Positions 1-11,600 of a DNA stretch of 64,000 nt are shown in pieces. Positions within the stretch are counted from its first letter, which is position 1, and every line of letters begins with the position of its first letter. Location: assembly GCA_030770545.1 (NCBI GenBank), contig CM061107.1, positions 1,948,001 through 2,012,000 of the forward strand, given 5' to 3'. The translations under genes were made by a program, and so were the position numbers. The notes below the pieces were generated by a model. The model made no database searches. It saw nothing but the letters and a program-made list of their open reading frames with translations, and was not told the origin of the DNA. This DNA comes from Macropodus opercularis. Its lineage: Eukaryota > Chordata > Actinopteri > Anabantiformes > Osphronemidae.

Positions 1-3000
1 TTGAACCGAGACAAGTCATGCAGCGGATGTGTGAGTCCAGCGTCACAGCATTTCCCATTTAGCTTCAAACAGGAGCAAAGCAACCAGAGCCTGTAAATGT
101 CCCACACGTCACCTGTGATTTGAATGGTCTCCTGTGACCTTTGAAACCTTGTGCTGAACACAGCGGTTCAGGTGAGGTCCTGCCTGAAAACCCCAAACAC
201 TCAGGGTTCAGTGCAGTTAAAACAGGTGGTGTCTCGACAGTTCGATCCACGTCACGCCTGTCTAACCACCTTCGGTGTTTACTGCTCTCACCAGCCCACT
301 GCTCAGGGACCGGTTTGACAGGAACGATGCTCCACCAGCTGAAATACCTGAGGCACGGCCTTGCTGCTCACCGATTATATGTTTCAAACATCTCACAAAC
401 CAGCATTTACTTCATACGTCGCCAATGGGTCACGGAGCTGTAAAACCAGTTTGTAATGGCAGTGTGGGCTCCGTGGGTTGGTCCTGTCAGCCTGTCCTCA
501 GGTAGGAATGGACCCGCGTGACTCCAGGCCCGTCGCTGGCCTGGCGCGTCTACCGGCGGGAGCCTGGCGGGAGCTTGGCGTGAGCGGCCGCTGTGGTCTG
601 GGCTTTGACCCGTTTACGGTCCAGCGAACTCTCATTGTTTGCTGGACGCAGAAGCAGGTGGCTTCCCTCTCAGGCGCTGGACAGACAAAGAAGGTCGGCT
701 GGTGCAGATGCAGGCACGTCTGCGTGGATGATGAGTTCATGCCGGGAAACTAGTTTCACTAGATTGGGAAGAGTCATCTGTTTGCGCTTTATTGTGGATG
801 ATCCTGAGAGAATAGCTGGCTTCACACACCTTCCTGCCTGAGGTCCTGGAGTTTCCAGGTCAGCCATCCAGTAACGTGAATGGGCCTTTGTTAAAGACCG
901 ATCACGTCGCTAGATAAGCATCTAAGGCCTTTGTGTGTGTGAATGTCTGTAAATAGCAGGTGCTGGTGTCATGGGTGTGCCAGACGAGCTGGGCTCCTGC
1001 GTTGTGTTGTGATTTGCGTGACATTTGTTGTTCTGGAGCCAACAGGGCGTGTGCTGCGTGTTTGCAGCTCTGACCTTTGGAGCCATTCTGCAGTTGATGG
1101 ACTTTAAACGTACGTCAGTCAACAGCCACATGTACACAGGCTTCCCTGAGGAAAACTCAGTGGTTGCGTGTTCGCTTCCAAGAAATCAGAGTCGTTGCTT
1201 GACTCAGAGCGAGCCAGGTGTCAGAGCCAACTTCACAGAGACTTTCCTGACTTAATCAGCTGGCGGCGAATCATCGCTCCTGTCATGTGGCGAGCAGACG
1301 TACAGGTTGGAGAAGAGCTGGGGTGTTGTGTGATTCAAGATGTGGCTGCTCTGTTGTCAGATCTAATCTGCTTTCTGTGCCTTTGGTGTTTTATTTACTG
1401 GTGCTGCAGGATTATCTACAACCACAAAAAGCTGCGATGGAATCACAAAAGTCCGTCTAAGGTGCAGTTTGTTTGTGGTCTAATTATCAGGCTCTGTTTC
1501 ATGCTGCCATCTTTTTTTGTCCCGGTAGTTCGCAGCCATCCTGGCGGGCTGATCGATCGCGTCGTGGATCTTCTGCTCGTTCACAACAAGCTTATCTCCC
1601 CCACGGCTTCAACCCAACCGCTTCATGTAGGCCCAATTATGTTAACAATGTTGTTTAGGCCTGTGTACACGCTCGGCCTTTATCTCCGTCCTGTTCTGGC
1701 CTTTTTCAGCTCGTCGGCTGTTGCAGAAACGCTTTTATCAGCCTGTGTCCTTTGTCAGCGAGGGTTTTGTCGTCCGCCTCTGGTGCCATTAAGGTTAACA
1801 CCGTAGGGGTTTTATTAACTCGTCTTGTCAGTCAGGTCGAGGTGCCCGAGGCTTTTAAGGCCGTTTTGTGTGTTTCGCTTCAGCGGGGAGGCTGCTGATA
1901 AAAAGGCAAAGAGCTGTTGAACAGTTGACTCAGAGCAGAGAACCACCACTTATCTTCCAGTCGCACTGAGAAGTGTGTGTGTTCGCCGCCTGTGGCCTTT
2001 CTTACTCATCGTTTTGATGACTTTGCATATTTTGTTTCCACGAGGCCTCGTTCTGGTGCCTGGACGCGTTTCTTCGTGGCCAGTAAACCATTTGAACTCA
2101 TTAACTCCAGCGTGTGCAGCTGTGACGCTGCCGTTCCTGCTGTAACAAAGCTTTTTGCATCCCCTCTCGGCCTTTTTCATGCAGCCCTCGCTAGAATTTC
2201 TGCTTTGTTCCATTGTCCAGCAGCTATTGGACCTGGAGCGCTTGGCTCGGATCCTGCTCTCTGGTACCATCGCGTGAATGCTGTCTATTTGTTAGACTGA
2301 CGGGGTGGATTTCACAGATTAATTAGTCGCGTGCACGCCCTCACACACACGGAGCATGAGAATGCGTCCACTGTAGGCGTAATGAGGGCTCGGCCGCGGT
2401 GAAAGAACGTCTGTCACTGTGCTGACCGGCCGCCCCTTCGGGGCTGTTCCTCTTTTAGTGCCGCCGTCTGTGCCTGTCTTTCCCTGTGGTAATGTTGCTC
2501 CACATGGGAAGGTTTGGATCCCTTCACATTATCAGGATGTCCATACGGGAGAGGAGACTTGTTTTGGGCGACGGCTACTTCCTAATCACAAAGCATGTTG
2601 AGAATCTACTCGCTTCAGCCGAGCTCCCCTCGCTACCGTCTCTGTTCAGATGCTCCGTCCAGCCATTCGGGAGAAATGTTTCTCTGCTTCTGGACTGGTC
2701 ACGGCTGCAGAGGACGGCGTCGGGCTGGGCTCCCGTGGCTCCGGCAGAGGGCCAGCCCAGACACGCTGGACCCGTGCTCTCACCGAACACGCTGCCCTCA
2801 GTCCTGCTGAGGTTTTGTTTCTGCCTGTGCGGCATTCGGGCCTGGAGGCTCAAACACTACAGTTTACACACACGGGTCCTTTGTGTTGATGTGCGTGTTT
2901 GACTTGCTCCAGCTCCTTAAATCATTGTCAGGAGGGTTTGCCTTTGTCAGGGTTCTAGACACGAACATCTGGAGTCCGGCCTCCTGCGTAGTTCAAGTTT

Positions 3001-5857
3001 TTAAGTCAGTATAACCGTGAGGGGGGGTCTGCTGACACAACGCTGCTCCAGCCGTAATGATCCGTCCCAACCTGTGCTATTCGTGCTTCCTGTTTGCACG
3101 GGACCGTGGGCCGTGTTTTCGTGGGATCGTAACGTGTCACATCGCCAAGGCTCCTTCTTAAGTTTCATATGTGGTTGTGTGTTTCTGTTGAAAATTGTTG
3201 TGTCGTTTGTTAGTGGCCTCAGGAGTCGAGCAGGAAGAACCGGTTCGTCTTCAGAGGCAGGATCTGTGGAAGAGCAAAGAGCAAAGTTGTTTATGTTGCT
3301 TTTTAAAGGGGTGATGCTGGACTGCAGGGAGACACCGTGAGCGGAGATGGAGGTTTGGCTAATGAGCTTACGCCAAGGCTACAGAATCCAAATCATACAT
3401 ATCTGATGCCGTCTCTAAATTCCTTAACTTTTAGCACATTTCTAGCGTATTTAATAATTATTACATTGCATTGTTCTCTTTTTGACCATGAAACTGATAA
3501 ACACTACATGTTTAATCCACCTCCCTGCTCCTACCCAAGGGCACTTTATCTGCCTCCTCTCCCCCGTGGGAATCCCACGTTCCGGCTCGTGGTTGTGGGC
3601 CTTGCGCAGAACGGGGAGATGAAGTTTGCCGACCGTCTTTGTGGGAGTTTGGAGCTTCCCATTCTCATGCAGCCCTATTGATTAATTGATTAGCTGTGTC
3701 ATAGATGGCGGTGGCAGCTTCATTTGCATATCAATGTTGTTCAACGGGGCTGAACAATGGAGGATCTTCTAATTCAAGGTCAAACAAAGCAGAGCGTTCG
3801 TCATTGTTCAGACGGGAGCGTCTCTGGCAGTTCGGGGTAAAATACTCTTACTTGACTGTGTGATGCCACACGCTACAGTTTTGGATTGAATGATCATTAT
3901 TCTCAATGATCTTATTGTCAGACTACCACGGGCCCTGTAACAGTTGTGTAATCACCACTTCATCTAATATTTGCATGGAGGCTTCCACCGTGTGAATAAA
4001 TGATAGACTCCCGCTGCCTCTCGTTAAAAATTTAGAAGCAGAAACTGGCCGGCTGGCGTAACTAGACATCCGCCGAGCCTCCTCCGAATGCGCGGAAGGA
4101 GAGAAAGTAGCGGCGCTGCCCTGAGATTACACGCAGACCCTGAGCAGATGAGCGATGATGTCATTCTGCAAGCTCCAGTCTGCTGTTAATCATTCATGGC
4201 CCTGTCGCCGCTTGCCTCAGAGTCATGTGACACTGGGGTTGCATAAAGGCTGCTGTTGCTGGCTGGTACCGCGGCACCATGTGTGTTACCTATCGTGTGT
4301 GTGCTGCTGTGACGTGTGTCCGTTGAGGGCCACGCATCGCTAGCGGCGTGTGACACCGTGTTTGGCGGCAGCTCGACGCACATGACGCTGGAAGCGAGGA
4401 TGCCAGGAATCATACAACGCGCTTTGTCATGCCCACAGTAACGGGGCCTTGATGATTCTGGGGGTGGACCACAACACAAAGAGGCACAAAATGGGCCATT
4501 TCCTAGAATGAGCTAAGGTGTGAGGGTTGTACCTTTGATATCTGAGCACCCACTGACGCCTTTTATGCTGAGGCTGAATGTCTCTCTGGTTGGTTGGGAC
4601 ATCAAACGCGCCCCCCGCGGCTACGTAGCACTGGGGCAACTGTTACGGCCGCTCATGTGGCTTCCAGGCGGGTTGATCCATCTGAAAGAACTGCAGGGGA
4701 TGAAGACACTGAGGAAACAAAGCGGACGTGAGGGAGGAACAGTGGCACAGACAGGGAAGGAGTGAATCCAGGTTTCAGATCATCAGAGTTTTTTACAGTG
4801 CTTTAAAAAGGAGCCTTTCCGTCCTATTGTCGCAGCATTTCCTCGTCGCTACGCCTCCTCTTTGTGTTGCCAGGACACGGTGCGTCCCAGTTAAGCACCA
4901 GCAGAACTACTGAAGGAATCATGAATGCAGACGATAAAATCTTGGCAGTAGAGAGAGTTCAGTTCTCTTCAGGGATGCAAACATTAAAAAAAACTTTTTT
5001 CCATTTATCAAATCCTCCTCTGTTCTCGCTGGTGCTACAGTTGCTTTCCAACTGAATGGGTTCTTGTCAGAGATGCAAATGTTTTCACGGGTGACGTTGC
5101 TTTGTGATATGTTGAGTGAAGCCCCCATTCATTCACAGAGGGGGGCGAGCCTGCGCCTGGAGCGTAGGCCCCATCTCCGAGCTGCAGACACGGAGCGATA
5201 AGACTGATGTGTGCGTGAAACAAGCCAAAGCACTGGAAGAGTCAGCAGCTCCAGCAGCAGCTCCAGGGCCTGAGACCCGGACGGACGGCAGGAGGACGGC
5301 AGTCACGATAACGCGTCGGTCACCTACAAGGCAAACGGGCCGTCGACAGAAAGGTTTTCATGACGTGGCGACAGGAGGCTTAGAGCAGAAAGCAGCGGAC
5401 CCGCTTCGTCCTTCTTCGCCTCATTCTTTCATTCCTGGCTTCAACTGTTCCCAGCGCAGAGTATCCAGTGTCTCGCTGGTTATGTAACAGTCAGGGGCCT
5501 AAATGGGCTCTAAAGCACAGCGGTGACATCAGGCACCGGAGCCACTCGCAAAGCCGAGCACAACAGCAGCCTTTCGGAAAGAGCACAGAGACGCAGAAGA
5601 GTTAGGGACACATTCTGCCCTGGTAAACCTCACTCATCACGGGTTTCAGCACGGTTCCGCTTACGTAAAACCCTTACACACAAAGCCTTCGCTAGTTTAG
5701 AGCCACTGCAGCCAGTCTTCTTTTTGAAGGCAGGAAAACTTTCTGTGCTTGATGCGACGGAGCAATGAATCGTTTCAGAGAAGGGTTTCATCAGTTGTTT
5801 GTGTTTCCACTTGTCTGCTAAGGTTCAGTCACTAATGCTCCGTGTTGTTCTCCGCAG
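1..5857. other. Upstream region, probable 5' UTR intron of cdc42ep4
   Basis: No coding exon can be supported here. The right end is a good splice acceptor: a branch-point-like CACTAAT near 5830, a T/C-rich tract and CAG ending at 5857. CDC42EP4 genes known to me carry a non-coding first exon followed by one coding exon, so this stretch is most simply intron 1, with the first exon outside the window. A modest CpG cluster at about 4045-4140 could instead be an alternative first exon, but I see no convincing donor. The block at 3340-3910 is AT-rich and carries SOX, POU and homeodomain-like motifs (see findings). The open frames here, including one of 212 codons at 1168-1806, look like chance. 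Confidence 0.5.
3678..3809. promoter_or_regulatory. Candidate enhancer: homeodomain, POU and SOX motif cluster
   Basis: Within about 130 bp there is a tandem homeodomain-like run ATTGATTAATTGATTA (3678-3693), a perfect POU octamer on the reverse strand ATTTGCAT (3722-3729), and SOX-core motifs AACAATGG (3753-3760), ACAAAG (3784-3789) and CATTGTTC (3802-3809). The motifs are seen directly. Enhancer function is inferred from clustering alone. Confidence 0.3.
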
Positions 5858-5990
5858 GCTGACGCAGCTGTAAGATGAAATCTCAGCGAGAGGATCACGA
5901 TGGCTGCACACACTGAGCACCTGCAGTTATACCTGCTCTGACGTAACCCGCACAGCAGCCAGACACCTGAGGAAACGAGCGGCGGCCATC
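5858..5990 (+). other. cdc42ep4: cdc42ep4 5' UTR in the coding exon, with two short upstream ORFs
   Basis: This is the part of the coding exon between the acceptor (AG at 5856-5857) and the main start codon at 5991. It holds two upstream ATGs, at 5875 and 5900. Each opens a 13-codon frame ending before the main start (stops at 5914-5916 and 5939-5941), and the two overlap in different frames. The main ATG has A at -3, a favourable context. Overlapping upstream ORFs could lower translation of the main frame, which is inference. Confidence 0.55.
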
Positions 5991-6962
5991 ATGCCTATTC
6001 TCAAACAGCTGGTGAACAACTCCAGCCAGTCCAAGCGGCGGTCTCGCATTGACCTGACCGCAGAGATGATCAGTGCTCCTCTGGGGGACTTCCGCCACAC
6101 CATGCACGTGGGGAGAGGAGGCGACGCCTTCGGGGACACGTCGTTTCTCAGCACGCGATCGGGCGAACCTCCCAGGGAGCCGGAAGCGAAGCAGGGCTCC
6201 CCCGGCTCCAAGCCCAGTCTGCTGTCCCGCACCTTCAGAAGCAGCAAACGCTCTCACTCCGTAAATCGCGGGGACAGTATGGCGGCGCCTTCTGGAACCT
6301 CATCCACTATTGTGAAAAACGCCATATCGCTGCCTTATCTAAACGACGAGGGCCCGACCAAAGGCAGGCAGCTGCCAAAGAGCGTCTCCTCCAGCCCCAT
6401 GAAGAAAATCACAGAGATGGAAAGCAAGCCGATCAACGGAGCAGCGGCGATGGCGACCCTCGATGCCGAGTTTGAGGAGCGTCACTTTGGAGAACTGACG
6501 GATTTGCCCCCGTCCATGCCCAGAGGAGGTGGCATGAAGCACGCCGAGTCCATGATGTCCTTCAACATCGACCTAGGGCCCTCCATGCTCGGGGACATCT
6601 TAAGTGTGATGGAAAAGAAAGGCTGGGAGGAGGACGACCTCGGCTACGAGGAAGGCAAGGGCAGCGAGGGCCACGCGTCTCCCTCCCACATTCCCCACAT
6701 AGATGACGACGATGCGGAGATTCTGGCTCCTGCGAGGCCTCCTCGCAGCACGGATCCTTACACCCCGGAGCTAAGGGCCCGGAACAACCACCGCAACCTG
6801 GACAGCTGCTCCGTGTCCAGCTCTGGCTCGGCCACCGAGGACAAGCCTCGGTACCACCTCCATGACGGAGACACGGACAGCGCCAAGTACAGTTCGCCCC
6901 GTGGGGAGGAGCAGGAGTTTACGTTCATGGATGAGGACGATGAGGATGAAATTCGAGTTTAG
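5991..6962 (+). CDS. cdc42ep4: Cdc42 effector protein 4 (Borg4)
   Basis: A single uninterrupted coding exon of 323 codons. CDC42EP/Borg proteins bind GTP-loaded Cdc42 (and the related TC10) through a CRIB motif, and act on actin filaments and septins at the cell periphery. Seen here: the N-terminus MPILKQLV typical of CDC42EP4; the CRIB core at residues 27-41 (ISAPLGDFRHTMHVG), followed by GDAFGDTSFL; a basic Ser-rich stretch at about 76-92; a conserved HAES-MSF-IDLGPSMLGD block near 184-204; and an acidic C-terminus ending DEDEIRV. Human CDC42EP4 is about 356 aa, so this copy is slightly shorter, mostly in the variable middle. N-terminus and C-terminus together favour CDC42EP4 over other CDC42EP members. 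The start is chosen by homology and by the Kozak context. Whether it is the teleost a or b copy cannot be told. Confidence 0.95.
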   Translation: MPILKQLVNNSSQSKRRSRIDLTAEMISAPLGDFRHTMHVGRGGDAFGDTSFLSTRSGEPPREPEAKQGSPGSKPSLLSRTFRSSKRSHSVNRGDSMAAPSGTSSTIVKNAISLPYLNDEGPTKGRQLPKSVSSSPMKKITEMESKPINGAAAMATLDAEFEERHFGELTDLPPSMPRGGGMKHAESMMSFNIDLGPSMLGDILSVMEKKGWEEDDLGYEEGKGSEGHASPSHIPHIDDDDAEILAPARPPRSTDPYTPELRARNNHRNLDSCSVSSSGSATEDKPRYHLHDGDTDSAKYSSPRGEEQEFTFMDEDDEDEIRV

Positions 6963-8675
6963 GCATCAACAGGACACTAACGGAGACGAAGCATGGCGAG
7001 CTGGGAACGGGCCAGACCTCGGAACCTTCAGTACATCCGACTAAACTTTGTCCTAAGTAATGAATAAACTAACTGAGCCTCACACACTGGGCCTGAGCTG
7101 ATGTGGCTCAGACCTTTCACGTTCACAGTCAGTGTGAGTAAAGGCAGAGCGTGGTTAATGGTTAATGTTAATCACATGGATGTCACATTCAGAGCGCGCT
7201 GAGCGAGGCGAGCACCGAGTCATGCCCGCTGCCGAATAGGGAAGGAAGAGGGGAAGGGACCAGAAGTGAAACTAGTTTCGTAAGAGTGTGGGAGCGGATC
7301 GCAGGGTTTCACCTGCCAATAGTAGTCAACACTAAATGGAGTAAACAGTTTTTACTTTTGTCCTGTCTCTGACTTTAGGATGTGTTTCTGGTTCACTTCT
7401 ACTCGGTCTCGTGTCACAGGGATGGGATAGGGATGGATCAGTTTTTACTCTCGCTGTCCGGTCTCAAAAGCTTCGGTTTTGGGTCTTTCTTTCTCCTCTG
7501 CTTCATTTTTACGGTACTACAGACGGAGCTCGTCCTGCATCGCTGGTACGTGGCCCTTAAAGGCCCCTGAACCGCGTCACTCCCTCCACATCGCTGTCAG
7601 ACAATGATGTATGTGTAACTTAAATGTGAATCGCTGTGAACGCGGAGCCGTGCATGTGTTCTGCGTCCTGAGCTTTTTTCCAGACGCGCGTCGTCAGGGT
7701 GCAGCTATTTCTTAGATGGACACGAACGTCTTTCTGCAGTAGACGAGCTGATTAAATCAACCAATCACCGGCTCCTCCCGCTCTGCTCATTAAGTGGGCG
7801 GCTTTTGGCCCCCGACCAGCTGGAGCGGCTCCGGGACCAGCAGGGTCAGCTCAGACAGGTGGGCGGGTTTCACCATGCAGGAAGAGGCGAACTTTCCTCT
7901 CTGCTGTCCAAGATTAATGTCTGACCTTTTTTGTTTTGTGTTACAAACTAATTGCCATGTTTGACAAATGGGAGCATTCTGGTGCAGAGTCTGGAGCCAC
8001 GTCTACCTGAATGAGCATCGGCCGGAGAAAGTCGCCAACTATGTTTTATTCATATTATTATTATGTTAACAAAATGCTTTTGGTTTTTCTATTGTTTCTT
8101 TTTCTATTGCAAATTTGTCTTATTTCGTCTAACGTCTTATTTCCTCTCATCATTTTGAATCGTCTGTGGAATATTTGCACAACGAGAACTGGACGGACAG
8201 TCCTGTCGTCACCTTAATCAAGAGATGTAAATACGATCGCAAACGATCATGGGCAGAGCTAGAAAAACGCCACAGGTGCTAACTCTTCATAGCACAAATG
8301 CGGCCAAACAGTAAAACCTCAAGTCTTCACGTCTGCGTTGCCATGTTGGAGGGTTTAAAAAGTATCTGAAATGACTTTCAAGTCTTATGACTCTGCCATC
8401 GCTCTGACTCCTAAGTAGGCCACAGTCAACCATGTAAAGGAGGCTTGCAAATACTTTGTGCCCCAGGTCTGCGTAAAACCTTTCCAGGCCTCGGCTGCTG
8501 TGAGTGCAAAAAAAGATAAGGCTGCGAGAAATGTCGAATGTTTGTATCCGGTGGCTCCTACGTACGTTTCCTCCTCCTCGTCCTCTGGTTTTACAGTATA
8601 ATAATATATTCACCTTAGTCGCTTTCCTTTCTTTGAAATAACAGGTATATTTTTCAATAAAAGAGAAAGCTGGTA
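6963..8675 (+). other. cdc42ep4: cdc42ep4 3' UTR (inferred extent)
   Basis: Sequence after the TAG stop at 6960-6962 contains no coding signal. A first AATAAA lies about 100 bp downstream, near 7060. A second, preceded by T-rich sequence, lies at 8656-8661, and a third at 9093-9098. CDC42EP4 messages in other vertebrates have long 3' UTRs, so I place the main end near 8675 and treat the early signal as an alternative. A Pumilio-type TGTAAATA lies at 8226-8233. Confidence 0.45.
8656..8661 (+). terminator. Candidate polyadenylation signal of cdc42ep4
   Basis: AATAAA preceded by a TTTTT tract. It is the most plausible distal poly(A) signal, but usage relative to the copies near 7060 and at 9093 is unknown. 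Confidence 0.45.
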
Positions 8676-11600
8676 ATCTTCACTATGGCTCAGCTCCTTT
8701 TGTTTCCACAGGGGCAGCTTCTATTTAAACATCCTGCTTCTAAAATGGGCAAAAACATTTTGCTGAAATCTGACCTTGAAGAATTTTTAAGGGGGATCTG
8801 CTGAAAGTGCTGCAGCCGGTCGCTCTACACAAATACCTGAAAGAGAAGCTCAGTCTTTGCTTCAGAGGCTTCACATCACACGAGTTGTTGCCTAATTAGA
8901 GCCGGGAACCAGCCGGACTTTAGAGCTTGGCTGATACAACACAGATGCTTAAAAGCTTCGATCCTAAAAACAAATCAGATGTAGTTTAATACGAGGAAGA
9001 ATGAGGAACCTGGTTCGTGAACTAGGAGAACGGTAAATGAGTCTCAGTCAGCTTGTGAGCACGGCCTTAACCTCATTTATTTACTGTTGTGTAATAAAAG
9101 CAGTAGAACGTGTCTGCTCAGCTTTTTCTACGCTTTGTGCTTCGCTTGTAGCCGCTTTGGCTGAAAAGGACCAGCTGTAACTGAAAAGCTTCTCCTGCTC
9201 AACATATCAGCACATGGTGGTGGCTGGTGGGTGTGGGGGCGTTTAGCCGGGCGAGCACTGCCCCCTCGCGTCTGACTCGCGCCACTGCAGGTTAAATGCT
9301 GGATCATTGTGTTGATTCTTTACATGCAATGATTTTTTGGGATGATCATAAGCATCATGAGCTAATTCTGGAGGCTCACCCTGATCCCTGACACCACACT
9401 GCAACCTATTCATGGCTCTTCAGTCCTCGCTGCTGATGTAAAAACACAGCCGCAGGTGTGTAAGTGTGTTGGGAACGAAACAGCCGCGTCATAACACATC
9501 AGGCACAAACCTGTGTCACCAAGCCAGCAGACGTTTGCTAATGGCCGTTCAGATTAATATCCCACTCTTTCCACTTGTCATCTACACAGTGGGTGTGTGA
9601 AGTGATTTCACAGGCTGCTAAGAGGATTTCTCTCAGCATCGCGTCCCCTTTGTTTCAGCAGGCGTCTGGAGGAGGACAAATGGCTGCATCAGAGCCGTGA
9701 CTCACCACCGCAGCACAGGGAGCCGCTTCCTGCCAGCAGAGGAAGCGTCTCACAGAACAATGTCAGTACGTACGGGCTCAGACTAGGCCTCATCACACCG
9801 AGGGCAGATGCTGAATTAAAGGCAACGCATCCGATTTGGTTGAATATCACAAGTCCTCCTTAAACATTGTTCCTTAAATCTGTAAGGTTATGGTTTAATG
9901 AGGATTAAAGGTGTGCGTGAGGAGACCATAACACATTTGTAATGTCTGTTCACACCCACCAGATGGCGCTGTTGTCCCTGTAGCTCTTCCATGCTGCTAA
10001 CTGTAATTAAAGCACTGAAACAGTAACAAGCTTGAGTCTCAGCACGTCACGGTTTATCTGCCAACTAAGAAACACTGACGGTGAAGTTTAATCTATGCAT
10101 GTGTCATTTTACTAAACTGTTAAAGAAGGTAAAGATGCAACAACGCAGCCTTTAAACCCGTCAGAGAAGAGACAGGCCGTCACTGCAGCTTCCTGCCATT
10201 TAAAACGAACCAGGGGAACCCGTGGAACCGTCAGAAGCACTTGAGCGGCCACAGATGTGAACCGATAAGACAGTGGGTGTTTTCAGAGAACGTAAGGTCA
10301 CATAAACTCACAACTCTTGTCTGACACTACACATCCTGCGACCCTCTCCGTGTTTCCTGCTGTCAGCAGAGGAGTCCATGCTGACGCCCTGCTCTCCCTC
10401 CCTGAGGGACTTCACCTCGCGCCGGGTGGAGAGGCTTCACTTCCTTCCCTACGAGGATGCTCCAAGGGGGGCAGGGCCGGCACCGTCTTTGCCCTGGAAG
10501 TAGGTGGGGGAGAGGAGACCCACGATATTTACAGAAAACTCAGGCGTGCCTGCACATTCTCTCGCTCTGAATGGAAATGCTGCTCGAGAGGGATGTTTCA
10601 ACAAAACACAGAGAAAGGAAGGAGCTGGACGGAAACCACTACTCCATCATCTGCGCCTCCCTTTCCCCTCTACTGTTTGGTTTTTGCTAGATGTGTATGT
10701 GAGGCTGATCTCGTTCTACGCCGTGGTCCAGGGTTAGGAAATGTCTCCACCCACCTCAGCTAACATGGACACTAAAGCAAATCTTCATTCCACCAGGATT
10801 TCCTGCAGGGTGGCTGCTGAATCACTAGAGTTCCCTCCTAATGTCGCTCTACGTAGTGAAGGGCTGCTGAGGTGTCTGGTCTGTATTCATTTACTTAGCG
10901 AACAGGCCCCATGTTGACAACCTAATGAGCCATTAAGTCGTTCATGAGACCTCGGGCCGGACGACCGCAGGCTGTGAAGTGTAAAGTGCCAGAAAACATG
11001 GAGACAGTGGAAAGTTGGTGAGAAGAGGAAGCTTCCATCCTTGGCCTCAAGAGGAGCCGCAGTCATGAGCCGGTTAGCTCTGGAAGGACTGGAGCCTGGT
11101 TTGGGTGGTGGAGTCCACAATAATAAACACTGCACTAAGTGAAGATTCTACTCTACTGCAATAAACCCGCGTCACACTTGACGGACGCTCGCTGGCTTTG
11201 CTCAGGTATGTCATGAACCTGCAGGAGGTGTTAGTCCTGAACTCAGAGGTCGGAGAGGTCCACCCCTGCACATTCCTAGCTGCACCGCATAAGGTCAAAG
11301 GTCACTGGCATCTCTGTGAGGAAAAGCTATTTTGGAGGTTGGAACTTAACCCTGTGCTGCACGTTGACCTGATGCTGTTCCCTCTGAGCTGTACCGGCTG
11401 AACAGTCCCTGTGCTGCAGCCGAATGACGCGTCTGCACGTTAGTCACGTTTGTCCTGCAGCCTCGTCTGCTGCCTGGTCGACTGGCTGCTCCGACACATG
11501 CACATATAAGTACACGGCGAACGCAGACGCGGGGCTCGTCTCCGTCGGTTCTGTCTGAGCGGCGCTCGTGGCTCCGCGGGCCGCGCCGGAGCTCGGACAC

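Noticed and set aside
1168..1806. 212-codon + strand open frame, the longest outside the recognised genes
   Set aside because: Its residue composition (rich in Cys, Trp, Leu and Arg) is what random frames give. It resembles no family and lies in sequence that is probably intronic.
9653..9862. Acceptor-like TTTGTTTCAGCAG followed by 66 open codons
   Set aside because: No start codon, no clear donor and no family. Open runs of this length are expected by chance at this base composition.
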